Assembly (NCBI RefSeq): GCF_028583425.1
Contig: NC_072794.1
Coordinates: 26,223,232 to 26,287,231 of the forward strand
Reading direction: 5' to 3'
Source: Eublepharis macularius
Taxonomy: Eukaryota; Chordata; Lepidosauria; Squamata; Eublepharidae
DNA length: 64,000 bases
The notes beneath the pieces are model-generated. The model searched no databases and was not told the origin of the DNA. It saw only the letters and a list, made by a program, of their open reading frames with translations. Of this stretch, positions 41,201 through 54,600 are shown piece after piece (positions within the stretch are counted from its first letter, which is position 1; each line of letters opens with the position of its first letter). The position numbers and the translations under genes were made by a program.

Positions 41201-44200
41201 GGACCATGTCCAATGTCACCTAAGATTAGAAGCACATGTTGCGTAAGTCACAGTTATGTATGGAGCAAGGATTTCTTACAGCGATAATCCAACAAGATGC
41301 CAATCCATTCCTCTAAATCCTTACCCTCAAAACCTCATCTTCCAATAATCTCTCTCCTGCCCTAAACTTATCCTGTACTGCCAGTGACCACTAAAGTCTT
41401 CCCAAAACCACCCTGGCTGTTTCGGTATAACAACCCTCTTCCCTGCCTACGCTTGTGTCTTGGCCACGGGACCAGCCACTTTTGAACCACACCGGCACTT
41501 CCTGTGTGTTTAATTAAACACGGTAGCCCAGCAATATGGTGAGCGTAGGCTAAATCAATACAGTGACTAAAGGAATGCCTAACAAGCAGTGTGCTGGGTC
41601 TTCTTCGAATGGCTGCTCTCCCCTCCCAACCCACAGATAGTGGAACACTCGGTCTACAATGCCTATCAAATAGCCAAACTCTTTGCCACACACTTTCCTA
41701 TGATACTTGAAATGAAGAGATGGTGTGTGTGCATGGAAAACCCCTCTACTGCAAGTATTCAATTCTTTGTCCAAAGTGCATTAGAAGTAATAAAAAAATA
41801 TTAAAGTGCACTGTGTGGTTATTTCTTTAACTATCAGCAGATACAGCGAAGTACTTATTCAGCTCTGCTTTAAGTCATGCTCCAGTTAACTATAGATTCA
41901 CCACTGTGACTGATTCCGCACACGTTGGATAATGCACTTTCAATGCACTTTATCAATCGTTTGAGGTGGATTTTTTGTTCCGCATACGAAAAAGTCTGTT
42001 CCAAATGATCTATAAAGAGGATTGGAAGTGCATTATCCAACGTGTGCGGAATCAGCCTGTGTATCACATGTTGCCTCAACCGGCCTGTGCTTATATCTTT
42101 CTCCAGCAGATTCTGAATCTCACACAAGCCCCATTTCTCACCATTTCCCACCCCCATGTTTTAAGTTTCCTTTTGGATGGCTGCCTGTTTCTCTGCCCCA
42201 AATTCTCTTTTGTACAAATGCAGCTGTATTAAAAGTGACCATTGCTTGTGTGAATCGGGGTCTTTTGTGATGCGGAAGCCTATACCTATGTGGCGTGAGG
42301 TCCACTTGCCCGATCGGCCGTAGGGAATTATTGCCTCTAGGGGACAAGTAAAGAAACTTGACAAACGTTGGTTTAAAAAACAAACGAACATACAGAAACA
42401 TCTGACACAGAGCAGAAAGTATGTTTTAAAATGTTGCTGGCTAGTATTTTTTGTGGACTTATGTGCAAGACCAGCTTATGGTTTGGCAGCAATTTTGCAA
42501 AGCAGATCATAAAACAGAAAGAGAATGCAATCCATAGGGAGTAAGGGCTTGCATCACAGAAGGCTGCAATGCTGAAAAGCAAAAAAGCCCAGAGCTCTGT
42601 ATTTTAACCTTTTGAACAGGAATAAGAAGTGAGGCCCAAATCCAGACATATATTCTCCCCATCCTGCAAACAGAATTCAGAGTACGTCTACCTACTAGGA
42701 TGCTGAAGAATCAGTAGTGAGCTTTTCCACACAGGGTTTTTGCTCCAGCTTGGCTTTTTAACTCCATTGGGTTTTCCCCTTTCCTTACACATAGGATTTT
42801 TGTTCTAGTTGTTGCTCTCGATTCCCCCCTCCCCCAGAATTTTTGTTCTAGTTCCCCCCTCCCCCAGAATTCCCCCCTCCCTCAGAATTTTCCCCATGTC
42901 TTTTCAGACCACCCTGAACACTTGTGCCCGTACCATCAGTTAGGAGTTTGGGCGTGATTCTGGATTCCTCCTTGTCTATGGAGGGCCAGATTGCGGCTGT
43001 GGCTCAGGCAGCCTTTTTCCATGTTGGGCAGGCCTAGCAACTGGTGCCCTACCTCTCGGCCAGGACAGTGATCCATGCAACAGTCATCTCCAGGTTAGAC
43101 TACTGTGACTCACTCTACGCAGGGCTGCCCTTAGGCTTGATCCGGAGACTTCAACCGGTCCAGAATGCTGCTGCTCGTGTCCTAACTGGAGCTTTGTGTA
43201 GGACACACATTACGCCTATCTTGCAGCAGCTTCACTGGCTCCCAGTGGAATTCCGGATCCGGTTCAAGGTGTTGGTTTCGACCTATAAAACCCTAAATGG
43301 ACCAGGACCAGCATACCTAAGGGACCGTCTCTCCCTGTATGTGCCCCAGAGAGCACTTTGTTCAAACAGAAAACATCTACTGGTGGTCCCTGGCCCTAGG
43401 GAGTCTTGGCTGGCCTCTACCAGGGCCAGGGTCTTTTCGGTCCTGGCCCCAACCTGGTGGAACTCTCTGTCTGAGGACACTCAGGCCCACCAGGGTCTTG
43501 TATCATTTAGGTGGGCCTGTAAGACAGAGATGTCCCGTCAGGCATATGGTGGAGGCTAATTTTTGCCCAGTCTCCCTCTACAAGGGGTATGGAGAGTCCA
43601 CTCCCGCTGGTTGCCCCGAAAGGGGTACAGTATTTTATCTGTTTTTATGATTGATTTTAAGTTGTATTTTAATCAATGTTGTACCTCGTCCTGAACCCGC
43701 TTGCAGGAGGGCAGGTTAAAAATAAAATAAATAAATAAAAACAAAATAAGGAAACACAGTAACCACCAAATGATACTGTGTGTAAAGGAGGGGAAAAACG
43801 GATGCAGTTAAGATGCAGAGCTACAGCAAAATTGTGGTGTGGAAAAGCCCAGTAACGCAAGAGAGGCACAACCGTTGGTATGGGTGTAGCTCTCTTTGCA
43901 AAGAAGGATCTTGTGCTTTGGGACTACAGCAGTGATTTCAAGGCAAGCTAATGCCAGAACAAACACCAAATATTGATTATTGTTTTTAGACACACAAAAA
44001 TATCCTCAGCAGTTCTGGCTACAGTGGCTGCTTCCTGAGAGAAGCCTAAAGGAGATAAGAGTTAGGGTGCGATCCCCAGCACAGTTACACTGACTTCCGT
44101 AGACTCAGAGGGTGTAACTCTGCTTGGGAATGCTCTGGGATTCTCTATTGCCCCACTGCCTGTTTAGAGTAATGGCCGGCAGAAGCTTTCCTGCCTCCAG

Positions 44201-45593
44201 GGAATTCCAATGCAAGCCAAAGAATGTCTACATGAGGGCTTCACCCTGACTCACACCTTTTAAAAATGAAATTAAGTCCTCAATGAATAACAACTTTACC
44301 ACGCCATTGTCACACTGGAAGACAAAGGGCCCCATGAAAGCTCAGGCCACCGTACATTTGTCACTTTTGAAAGATGCCAATCAGATGCTGGTTTTGAGCC
44401 ATCACACAGAAAAATTATGTCAGAATATCCACACAAGCGGGAGATTACACACAAAAGAGGTCCCTTACTGCATGGGATGTTTTGATGGCAATCAAAGCAT
44501 CCTGTGCTACCCCCCTTCCCCCCCCCCCAAAAAAAGACTGAGTCTGATGTGGCTCCTAAGGGGTCACCTAAAGTAGAGGCATCCCAGCTTTGCAGAAATG
44601 GAGGTCAAGTGACTACCAATGAACTCATTCAAGGTAAGCATATGCATGTATGTATTAGACTATGAGTAACTCACAGTAAACATAAGCAGAGCAGGAATGG
44701 CACAGGTGTGCTGGCTAGGAAAGAATAAGTCTTCTGCTCCCACCCTTTTGCTGAAGCAAAACCAGGGAGAGCACCAGCCGCCTTTCAAATTGGTTGTCAA
44801 AAGGTGAGCATTTTGCTTCATTTCAGATGGTTCCAGACCAGAAAGAAAAGTGTGAAATCAGCAGGAAGATCTACTGAAGCCCGTAAAATAGAGAAGGGCT
44901 TCCAGATCTTCTTGCTACTGGTTCTGATGAATTGCCGGGGCATTCCCTACGTTTTTCTGCACTCACAATACCCCAGCTACATCAGAGCCCCCTTCCCAAG
45001 GCCTTGCCGAGAGCCCAGTTGTGTGGTATTATTTCAGGGGGATAGCCATGTTAGTCCACCATAGCAAAATAGAAGTCCAGGGGCACCTTGAAGACGAACA
45101 ACATTTATTCCAATGTGAGCTTTCATGAGTCTGACTCACAAAAACTCATGCTGGAATACACTGTTAGTCTTTCAAGTGCCACTGGACTTCTGTTTAAAGT
45201 GATGTTATATCCCTCACGTAAATTCTCTGCCTGCCTGTTTAGAATCTGGAAGGCTCCCCTACCAAGAAACTGAAAAAGCTGATGGGGATAGGAATTATTT
45301 TGAATATTTCTCAACTGCTTTTCCATAAAAAGCTTTCAAAGCTTTACATGGAAAATCCAAAGAAAACCAATTTCACAAAGGCTACTTCCACGCAGAAGCT
45401 TTGCTCAGTTTTGTATACATCATGTATACATTATAAGAGAGTGGGGCTGACCAGGAATCTCCAATAGCTGTCCTCCAGGAAGAATGGGAAGTTAGCTTCT
45501 TGATATTGCCCTCCTCAAACCTAACCTAATAGATCAGATATCCAGGATACTATGGTTGATAGTACTGAAGGCCACAGAGAGGTCCAGCATGGA

Positions 45594-45673
<80 letters not shown>

Positions 45674-48600
45674 CTTTCCTCCATCAACCACCACCATTTG
45701 TCCTGCATTTTCCCCTGCCATGCCACTGGAGGAATTTGAGTGCTTTTTTAAAAAAAATCTGCAATCATTATGGTATTGTACCATAAGAACAATCTATTGT
45801 CATGATCTGCTAGTTCGCCTGAATTCCCAGCTTTCATTTTTAAAAAAGTTTCCAGCCCTTTTCGTTGAGGATACATCCTCTTATGCCTTTGCAACAAAAA
45901 GAGATATAGATTTGGTTTTTTAATGCAAAAGCTGAGAATTCCGAGGAACTAGTAGGCTGTGGCAACAGGTTATCATAATGTTACAGGAATGACCAACTTT
46001 TTGAAAGCCCTCAAAAAGCCATTCAACGGCACAGCAGGGAAAATGTCACCAATGTGGACAGGATCTTTGAAAACAGGCACCTTCCAGTCCAGATGGTTTG
46101 CTAACATGCTTGTATCATGCACTTTCCAGAAAGACCGTAACTAATCCCGTTTGGAAAAGAACATAATGAGGATAGGGAAAGCTTGGCCACGGAATGATTA
46201 GAAGACAATGTTGTGCGGATGCGTCAAACCCGCACAGCTGCAGTTTGGAAGCCAAGGTGTGGATTCAGCCCACATGTCATCCAAGGACACCTGGAGGGGC
46301 TTGGCTATCACCCTCTCCAAGGACCTTCCCAAGAAAAGGTAGATTTGATACTGGTCTACAATTAAATCTAAAGGTTTTTCTTCCGAAGGGGTCTGACTAT
46401 GGCCTCCCTCAGCATCAGAAGCACCGCACCTTCCACCAGGGAGCAGTTAATAGTAAGAGCCATCCGTCGTGCTGGGCCACCTTCGGCTGATTTTACTAAG
46501 CACAGAGGTCAAGAAGGAAGGCGCAGGGCTTCCCTTCTCCAAGGAGTTCATCCCTCACATCTGCAATCTGAATGAACTGAAACTTAGCCAAGTGAACCTG
46601 ACAAGAGGAAGCCTCAGTAACATTTAACATACAATTGCTCTGCAAGCTGATGACCATAAGCTGTTCATGGTTCCACTAGTTGTTCCCGGGCACCCAGATG
46701 CACCAGGCCTCCTAAACAAGATCCTCAGGCAGCGCTGACTGGGAGCAATGATGGCAGAGAAGGGGTTTATTTCTCCTCCACAGTCATAGAGGGGGATCTT
46801 CAATGGGCTTTAGCCTGTGCTTGGTCATCTCTAGGGATTCAATTCAGGTGAGAACTGGCAGGCCAAAAGAGGACCCAGCATGGAGGGGAGGATGCTCAGG
46901 AACAATCATACTGATGACACACTGGGCCAGCTTGTTCAAGAGACCCACCAGCTCCTTCACACAGCTGCTAGCCGTATCAGCTAGAAAATGGTCCAGGGCT
47001 GTCAGGAATCTGTTTAGATCCATCTTCCTCTAAGGGCAGACCATCCTAATTGGTCCTCCACCCAGGTAAGAGCAACAAACCTCCTTTATTGTATGCCTAG
47101 TCTCCTCCACTGCCAGCTCAGAGGACTTCCATACCATAGAAAATGCTGTACTGAGGGCATGCCCTATTGTGTGCATGGCTCCAGATATCCCATCGGAAGA
47201 AGGCACTAGCTACCTCTCTTTACCTGCTGTTTAGCACCCCTTCTCTCCCTTCTTAATGCTCCCTGCTCCTCCTGTGGCCATAGCCTAGAGAAAATGAGCA
47301 GCTAAGACAAAAGATAAAGGAAGGTAAGACAGAGAGGCAGCCCTTGGGTGAGTGATTTCCATCCCCTCCAGCTTTCTTTGTGTGTTGGTGGAGGCACCCT
47401 GGGAATTCTGAGCAGGTATGACCGTCTCTCTCTCAAGGTGACAGCTGGAGGAATGTGGATCTAAGATTTCTATCCTCGCCCATACTACGTTTGACATTTA
47501 AAGCCTATGTGATCTCCTAACTGGGCTGGCCTGAGTTTGACCTAGAGCCAGTTTAGCAAGTCAAAAAAAGCTTTCAGGATGCTGAAGCTGGTATTTGTAC
47601 AAGCACACAGAGTACTATTGTCTGTGTAACCCGAATTTACTTTATTCAGGAACGTACTGTTTGCTAAAGAGATTATTCCAGCTGTTATTACAAAAGCTAT
47701 TATTGAAAAAAAAAAAACCTTTCCTTACATCCTTGAATATGCATCCTATTTGTTCTTTGGCTAAGAAACAATAGAGCTGTTTCAATTAAGGATGTTTAGA
47801 TTTAGGTTAAGACTTAGGTCTGAGTATGCTATACACATCTGTTCATATATAATTTTAATACCGTATTTACCTGAAAGGATGACAACCATGAATATAAATC
47901 GATCACCCTAAAAATGTTATACGGTAAAGACAATCTGGCATCTCAGGTCCCACACGTGTGCTTCCTGTTCTGCTTCTAACCCAACTCATACCGTCTACCC
48001 ACTCCCATTCTAGCTCTTTCCCTATCCCTACTGCCAGGAAACAGCATGTGAATACCGTATGGTCAAACAAGACTTCCAGGGTTGCTCCCTTGCCTATTAG
48101 GAGTGTCTGAAACTTAACACAGATGTCTGAGTCTTAAATACCCAAAGTTAGCTCTCCCCCACATACTCCTTTTACCCATTTTGCATTCGTTTTATAAAAT
48201 TTTCACGAGCCAGTGTAGTAAAGTGGCTAACAGTGAAATCCTAAACAGATTAATCAATGGGCTTAGGCTGGAGTAACTCTGCTTAGGATTTCACTGTAAA
48301 AGTGTCAGACTAAGGTCTAGGAGACCCGGGTTTGAATCCCAGGTCTGCCATGGAAGCTTGCTGGGAGCGGGACCACAAGTGACGCCTGACACAGGTTGGA
48401 CACTAGTCAGCTTCCCTCAAGTTTTGATGGGAAATGTAGGCATCCTGGTCTTGCAGCTTGGCTCTCTGACTGCTGTCCAATGGACTTTTCAACTGTCACT
48501 TGTCCAACATTCCGCCAAGCTGCCTACATTTCCCATCAAAACTTGAGGGAAGCAGACAAGTGTCCAATCTGTGTCAGGCGTCACTTGTGGTCCCACTCTC

Positions 48601-51600
48601 GGTGACCTTGGGCCAGTCACTCCCTCTCAGCTTAACCTTGCAGGGTTGCTGTGAAGATAAAATGGAGAAGAGGAAAGTGATGCAAACTGCTTTGAAGTCC
48701 CCAATGGGGTGAAAGGCAGGGTATAAATCAAGTAAAAAATAATAAATATTGTAAGCCGACAGCCCTGTGATTTTTAACTGTGCCTGTACAGAGCCTTCTA
48801 GCTTCAGGAGATTTTTAAATGAAAGGGAGCAGTAGGTTTCTTATTGACATCTTTGCTGGTCTTTCCCATTTTTATTGTAATTTTATTTTATTGTTTATGG
48901 TAAATGTTTTGATTGTAATTTGTTGTAAGGTAGTTTAAATGGCTGATATGGGGTTTTTGTTGGGTTGTTTGGGTTATACTTGTCATTTTTGTATAATAAA
49001 TTTTGTGTAAAAAAAAAGGGAGCAATGGCAAGACACTGCTTGCCAACTCCTGGAGCTCATCCTGCCCTGGTCATCTGCACTCCAGTGCCTAACAAGCGCT
49101 TTGAAAAAATCCAGATTCGTCAAGTATGTTTCTTGCACAGTGTTAGAATCAACCATTCCTAGAAGGTCTTATAAAGTGCCTGTGTAACGAAACATCCTTC
49201 CATTATGGGAGCACAGAAGGGATCCAGAACACCCCGTAACAGTCTTGCACATAAGTTCCCAACAGATACCCGTCCAGAATTTTTTTTACCAGCTACTTTT
49301 CAACAAATACCAAATAGCTGACATTTATGGTGTGTGGGGGGCACATTTTTCTTTGGTGTAAAGTTTTTCTACCTGGTCACCAAAGATCATTCTTACTCAC
49401 TGTAGGCAACTTGGTAAGGGACTCCTGCATGTTTTCCAAGTTTAAGTCATATACCAATCAGTTAATTAAAGAGTCACCTCTCTGCCCAAAAAGGAGTCTT
49501 CCTTCTCGAATATCAGGGCCAAGTACGCCACGCTGTTTGCCTGGAAAAAGCCACGAAGTTCTGGCGCACTGCAAAACAAAAAGAACATTGCATGCTAAAC
49601 AAAGTTGTTCCAAGATAAATATAAGCTGAACATCCTTATCATACAAATGCCAACTCTCCCAGCGGTTCAGAACCTTTCCTGGACATCAGAAATGGTGCTA
49701 AACGCATACTCTTAACAGGATTTATCGTATATGTAAGAGATTAGTGAACAGTAAGGTCACTTTTGTAAAAAAAACTGAGCCTTTAGGAGAAACCCAAAAC
49801 CAAGCTATTTAGCAAGCACTACTGTTGATCTCCATGCCAGACAAACCTTGACCTGAAACTCTTCTGTGTGTCAGCAGAATTGTACTTCAGGAGCGATGTG
49901 GGGCTGCTGCCCAAAACAATACCCAAATTATCCCTCTCTGTTACTTACAGAACTATTCCTGCATGTTTGTTTACTTCATTTTAATTTATTTTCATTTATA
50001 ATCTGCCTTTCTCACGGGGACTCAAGGTGGATTACAAGACCAATAGAACTATTCAGTCAGTTCATAAGCCTATTACAAAACATGATAACATCACCAATAT
50101 TTGAATCAAACAGCAAAGATCTCTAGTAGAACAATGCTACTCAGTCAATCAGCAAGCAGATTTCAAAATCTGACATTTGAGTCTATCAACAAAGGTTCCT
50201 AGTAAAACAACATTATGTAGTGGAGTCGGGATTGAAGAACTGAAGAAAATACTGTATTAGCAACATCATTACACTGTTAATGGGAAATATACAATGCACA
50301 ACACAACGTAATTAATATCACAAATAATGGAGGGGGGAAATAGGGAGGAGGTTGTTATTTTCTTCTCTTGAGCAAAAGCCCCAAAATTTAGACTCGGGTT
50401 ACAGTGCAATTACAGGCTGCTTTAAAAATGAATTGTGGTAGCCAACCATAGAAGAAATAGATAAAGAGTTCCTGACCCCACTCCAGAAGAGCTTGGTCAC
50501 ATGCAGGGACAGATTTCTTCTTCTCTTCCTTACCAGAGCTTTGGGGAAGGCAAGAGGAATCATTCCCGCCAGCCAAATGAGACCTCTTCTCCACAGCTTT
50601 AGCTGGTTAGAGAGAGCCCGTAAGGGTTTCCTGTTCACCTCCCAGGAGTTAGCAGAGGAACACATCTCTGATTCTAGTGAGATCTGACAGGGGAGTGTCT
50701 TTAAGGGCCCACCATCACTATACTTTTCTACATGGGTGGTAGACCATGGGATGATGCAGCTGTCAGCCCCGGCATCTGTTGAGCTGAGGGCAAGGCAAAG
50801 CAGGGGGGCACAACATGAAGGCGGCCCACAGCCATTCAGAACACTGACTCCTAGTTGCTCAGCATGAACACCTTGACGAATGTAAGAAGAGTCCTGCTGG
50901 ATCAGACCAGTGGTCCCTCTAGCCCAGCATCCTGTGTCACACAGCGGCCAACCAATTATTCTAGAGGGCCATCAGCAGGGCGTAGAAGCCAAGGCCTTCC
51001 CCCAATATTGTCTCCTGCTGTTGAAATCTTTATAGGAGTCTGGGGTCAACTCGGGCCTACTAACACCTAGATGCTTCCTTGTCAATGTTGCTGGTCTTCC
51101 CGCAATTCCCTCCTTCGGCCAGAGGTGGGTGGCAGCACACAGGCCAAGTTCTTGTCATACTTCTTAGGGTCTTCACAGGAGTCCGTGAGTTTCACAGGCT
51201 TTGGAGTTCACAACTTCTATTAAGAGGTTCTGGCTGCAGCCAGCCAGCCCAAAGTGACACACGTTGAAAAAATATTTCTGTACTGGATTTCCTCCCCCAG
51301 GTCTGTAATACTGTAGTGGTGGAGAGAGCCCTCAAATCAGAGTTGACTTATGGTGACCCCTGGTGGAGCTTTCATGGCAAGAGACCTAACAAAGGTGGTT
51401 TGCCATTGCCTGCCTCTGCAGCCCTGGTCTCTGCTGGAGGTCTCCCATCCAATTACTAACCGAGGCTTAGCTTCTGAGATCTGACAAGATCAGGCTCACC
51501 TGGACCATCCAGGTCAGGGCCTGCAATACTGACAGCATGGCAAAAAGGAAGAAGAAATCCAGGCACGAGTGTCTCCCTTCTTTCAAAGCCATTTAATGAA

Positions 51601-54600
51601 CAGGAGTCTTGTAGAACCTTAAGATCTAACAAAATTTTATTCCAGCACAAACATGCACAGACTTCTTCTGGCGCAAGGCACAGGTATTTACTATGCTGCT
51701 GTTTTATGTAGGAGGTATGCCAAAAATATACACAAAATGCAGGAAGGACAGGATGGAATGTAATTGTCTTAAATTCAAATCTAGCCAAGAAAAATACAAA
51801 GACCATTTCTCTAGTTTTGCTAAGCTAGTCAATGCCTAGTGAGGAACCACTCACTACATAAAAAGAAGTGGGTTCCAGTCCACAAAAAGCTTTCTCTGGA
51901 GTAATATTTTCTTAGGCTGTGACTAATGGCCAACTGGAAAGAGTCAAAGCCACAATCTACTGTGGAAAATCATTCTAATAACAAAACTAACCCATTACAT
52001 AAGGTCTAAGAATATGTCTGGTAAAGTAACAAACAGATCTGTTGAGAAATGAGTCGTTCTTCATCGTGTTCCAGAATAGCAAATTTCAGGATAAAGTTGT
52101 ACCTTACGCATTTTTTGACTCGATACAATTGCTGTGGAGGGCAGTGAATTGGTTTTGTAATAGAATTGGAAATAATAATAATATCTAATTATTAATTAAT
52201 AAAATAAATAGAATTGAATAATAAAAGGAAATTTTGAAGAACAGTAATATTTTGTGAGCTTTCAAGGGGTCACAAGACTCCCATTTGCTTATGAAGCAAC
52301 AGATTAACCCTGCTACACCTCTAGAATTATTATCAAAGCTGACTTCTCTCTCTGCTACCAAAATGTTCGTACTATGATGATTTTAAATCACACCATTAGC
52401 CCCTAGAATAAGTGATACAGATCTGCTTAAGCGATGTGAGAAAGTCTTCAGATCGTTTACAGATCCATTTTCTGGAAACCAAATAATTAAGAAATGCTTC
52501 AGCAAATGATACAAAACCCATCCCATCCCAAAATTCCTTATAGCCAAGGCAAGTTATAATCCCGTTTACTGTTCTAAGCTGATGAGCCAGATGGCCATCA
52601 GTAACATGCACAACACCCACACTGAGCAACTCAACTAACTTCTTTGTTTTACAAGAGACGGATAGACATCTGCACAGCAGAGTATGAAGGGGTGCATTTG
52701 ATCTATTAAGCAGAATTCTGAAGCATGTTCAAAAGACAATCATCCCTGTCAGGACACGGTGAAAGAACTAGAGCAGGAATCTGTAGAACGCTCAGCTCTA
52801 AGAAACCCAGGGGTTGGGAAGACAGCACCCCCACTCCAAACACAACCAGCCAAACATTGGCTGGATGCTCCTTTCTGGAAGGCTAAAAAAATAGAGCTTA
52901 AACAGGGCCAATTTTTACAAGGCAAGAACAAACATTAATTGATGGGTATGCAGGAGTTAAGGGCCCGCTCATTTAATTTAGGCGCCTGCTTTAGTTCCCT
53001 GAACTTAACAAGGAGCTAGAAAAAATAAGTTAAAAGGAACTTTTCCTTCTAACAACAAATGGGAGCTTTTATTCCTGAAGGTATTTTGCAGTTAGCTCAC
53101 CCTTTTCCAAAAAAGAAAAGAAACCCATCTACACCAGAGGTTTGGGAATATGCGCAATTAGTTGATTACTCAATCAAGAAGCAAATTGGTAATCAGCTAA
53201 AAAGTCTTGATTGACAGTTCTACTTACAAAGAAGAGCTGGGCAGGGGCGTCTTATCTTTGCTTCAGCAGTTGGAGGCCATTGCATAATGCATCTTATTTG
53301 TTTATTTAAAATATTTATATCCCGCCTTATCTTCGCAAGACTCCAGGCAGCTAACAAATAAGTAACCACAAAATGCTAAATGCACAAGACACAATGAAAC
53401 AATCAACATTTCAAGCAGTGCTCCCAGGCCAAGGCAAACAAAACAGCATATCATTGGGGCACCATTTCCTGCTCAGTTATTACGAAACGAGTCAAATCAA
53501 TTCAAACACTCAAGTACCAAAGATTAGCCCAACTTCAATCAACCACATGCATTGTTCTCTCAAGAATTACACATACATCCTCATCTCACCCCAAGAGCCA
53601 GTTCAATGAATTAATGAGAGGGCAAGACTCGGGCTTGGGAGTCCTGCATTCAAATACTGTACCCATTCATCCATGCCAGTGTTAAGCTTGTGGTCCTGAG
53701 TCACCTCAGTCTTAGAACTGATCTCATGTCGTAACTGATTCCTTAGCTTTCAATAACTGCTTTCGTTTTCTCACGGGAGCTGGTAAAGCTGTGGACATTC
53801 TTTTCCATTGATATTGTTTAATCTGACCTTGAGTGTCTGAAGTGTTGCATTGCTCAGTATCCTGCCCGTCTAGTGTGTGAACTCTGGAAATGTTTCCCAG
53901 ACTGCCTCTGTACTTGTGGTTTAGGGGGGAAGGTGTTGGTTGAGTATATTGTCCTGTAACAGCCTGAAGCCTTCTTCCTTTCAATGAGAAGTTACCATGC
54001 TCATCTGCATTTTACTTCATGTACTCCTATGGACCTGTGTATATGTAACAAGATTGATTTCCTGAATAAAAGTCATTTAGCCAAGGATCTATCTGCCATA
54101 ACCTGCCATCCACAGTCTGACAAGTTCAGCCATACTGTTTGCTGGGGGACACTGTGCCCTCCTGGCCTCCAGTTGCCAGGCAACCCTGAAGAAGCCTCTC
54201 CTATCCCACCTATGCAAGAGCACTTCAACCTAAAAAATGGTGCCAGTTTAACTGGAAGCCAGGCCTGGAAAATGATGTAAAGGTACCCAGCATTTGAAAG
54301 ACAGTGATGGGGAAAAAATGCAACACAATTGCACCACTCGTGTTTTATTGTTGTGGAATGCTGTCCTGACAACCAGCCTAAATTGCTGTGATACCTTAGA
54401 TCCTGTCCCACACAACCTGAAGGAAGTCTCAACCAGACTGTGATCAAAGCTCACATGCGGATATGTGCCAATTTAGGCTTCCTACCTTCAGCTGTATGCA
54501 AGTAGCAACTTCTGGCCCAGTTACTGTCCTCATGGGAAGGAAAGCTAAGGTTCAAGGACCAATATATAGAGAAACACCTCATTATTAGCTGGCCAAGTCC

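Larger units (their letters stand above)
48207..48750 (+). repeat. tRNA-derived SINE (type 2) with two nested insertions
   Basis: gagccagtgtagtaaagtgg, then MITE C (48231-48296), then gtgtcagactaaggtctagg, box B gtttgaatccc and catggaagcttgctggg, then foldback B (48364-48600), then gtgaccttgggccagtcact and the 3' end ggcagggtataaatcaag. Removing both insertions leaves a normal SINE. Confidence 0.9.
41220..49477 (-). other. QSOX1 intron 5
   Basis: 8.3 kb. Contains MITE A (41909-42057), an L2 LINE 3' end (42940-43740), a family D palindrome (45066-45196), a minus-strand L2 reverse transcriptase relic (45530-47490) with a compound microsatellite, and a SINE carrying two nested elements (48207-48750). 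The stretch 43740-45030 shows nothing definite. Confidence 0.85.

Noticed and set aside
51430..51520. A 5S rRNA gene on the minus strand
   Set aside because: Only the internal part matches, it is diverged, and it is fused to a Bov-B-like tail: a SINE.
53630..54110. Possible solo LTR (AATAAA near 54066, unique-looking body)
   Set aside because: I could not define TG...CA ends, a target duplication or a second copy.
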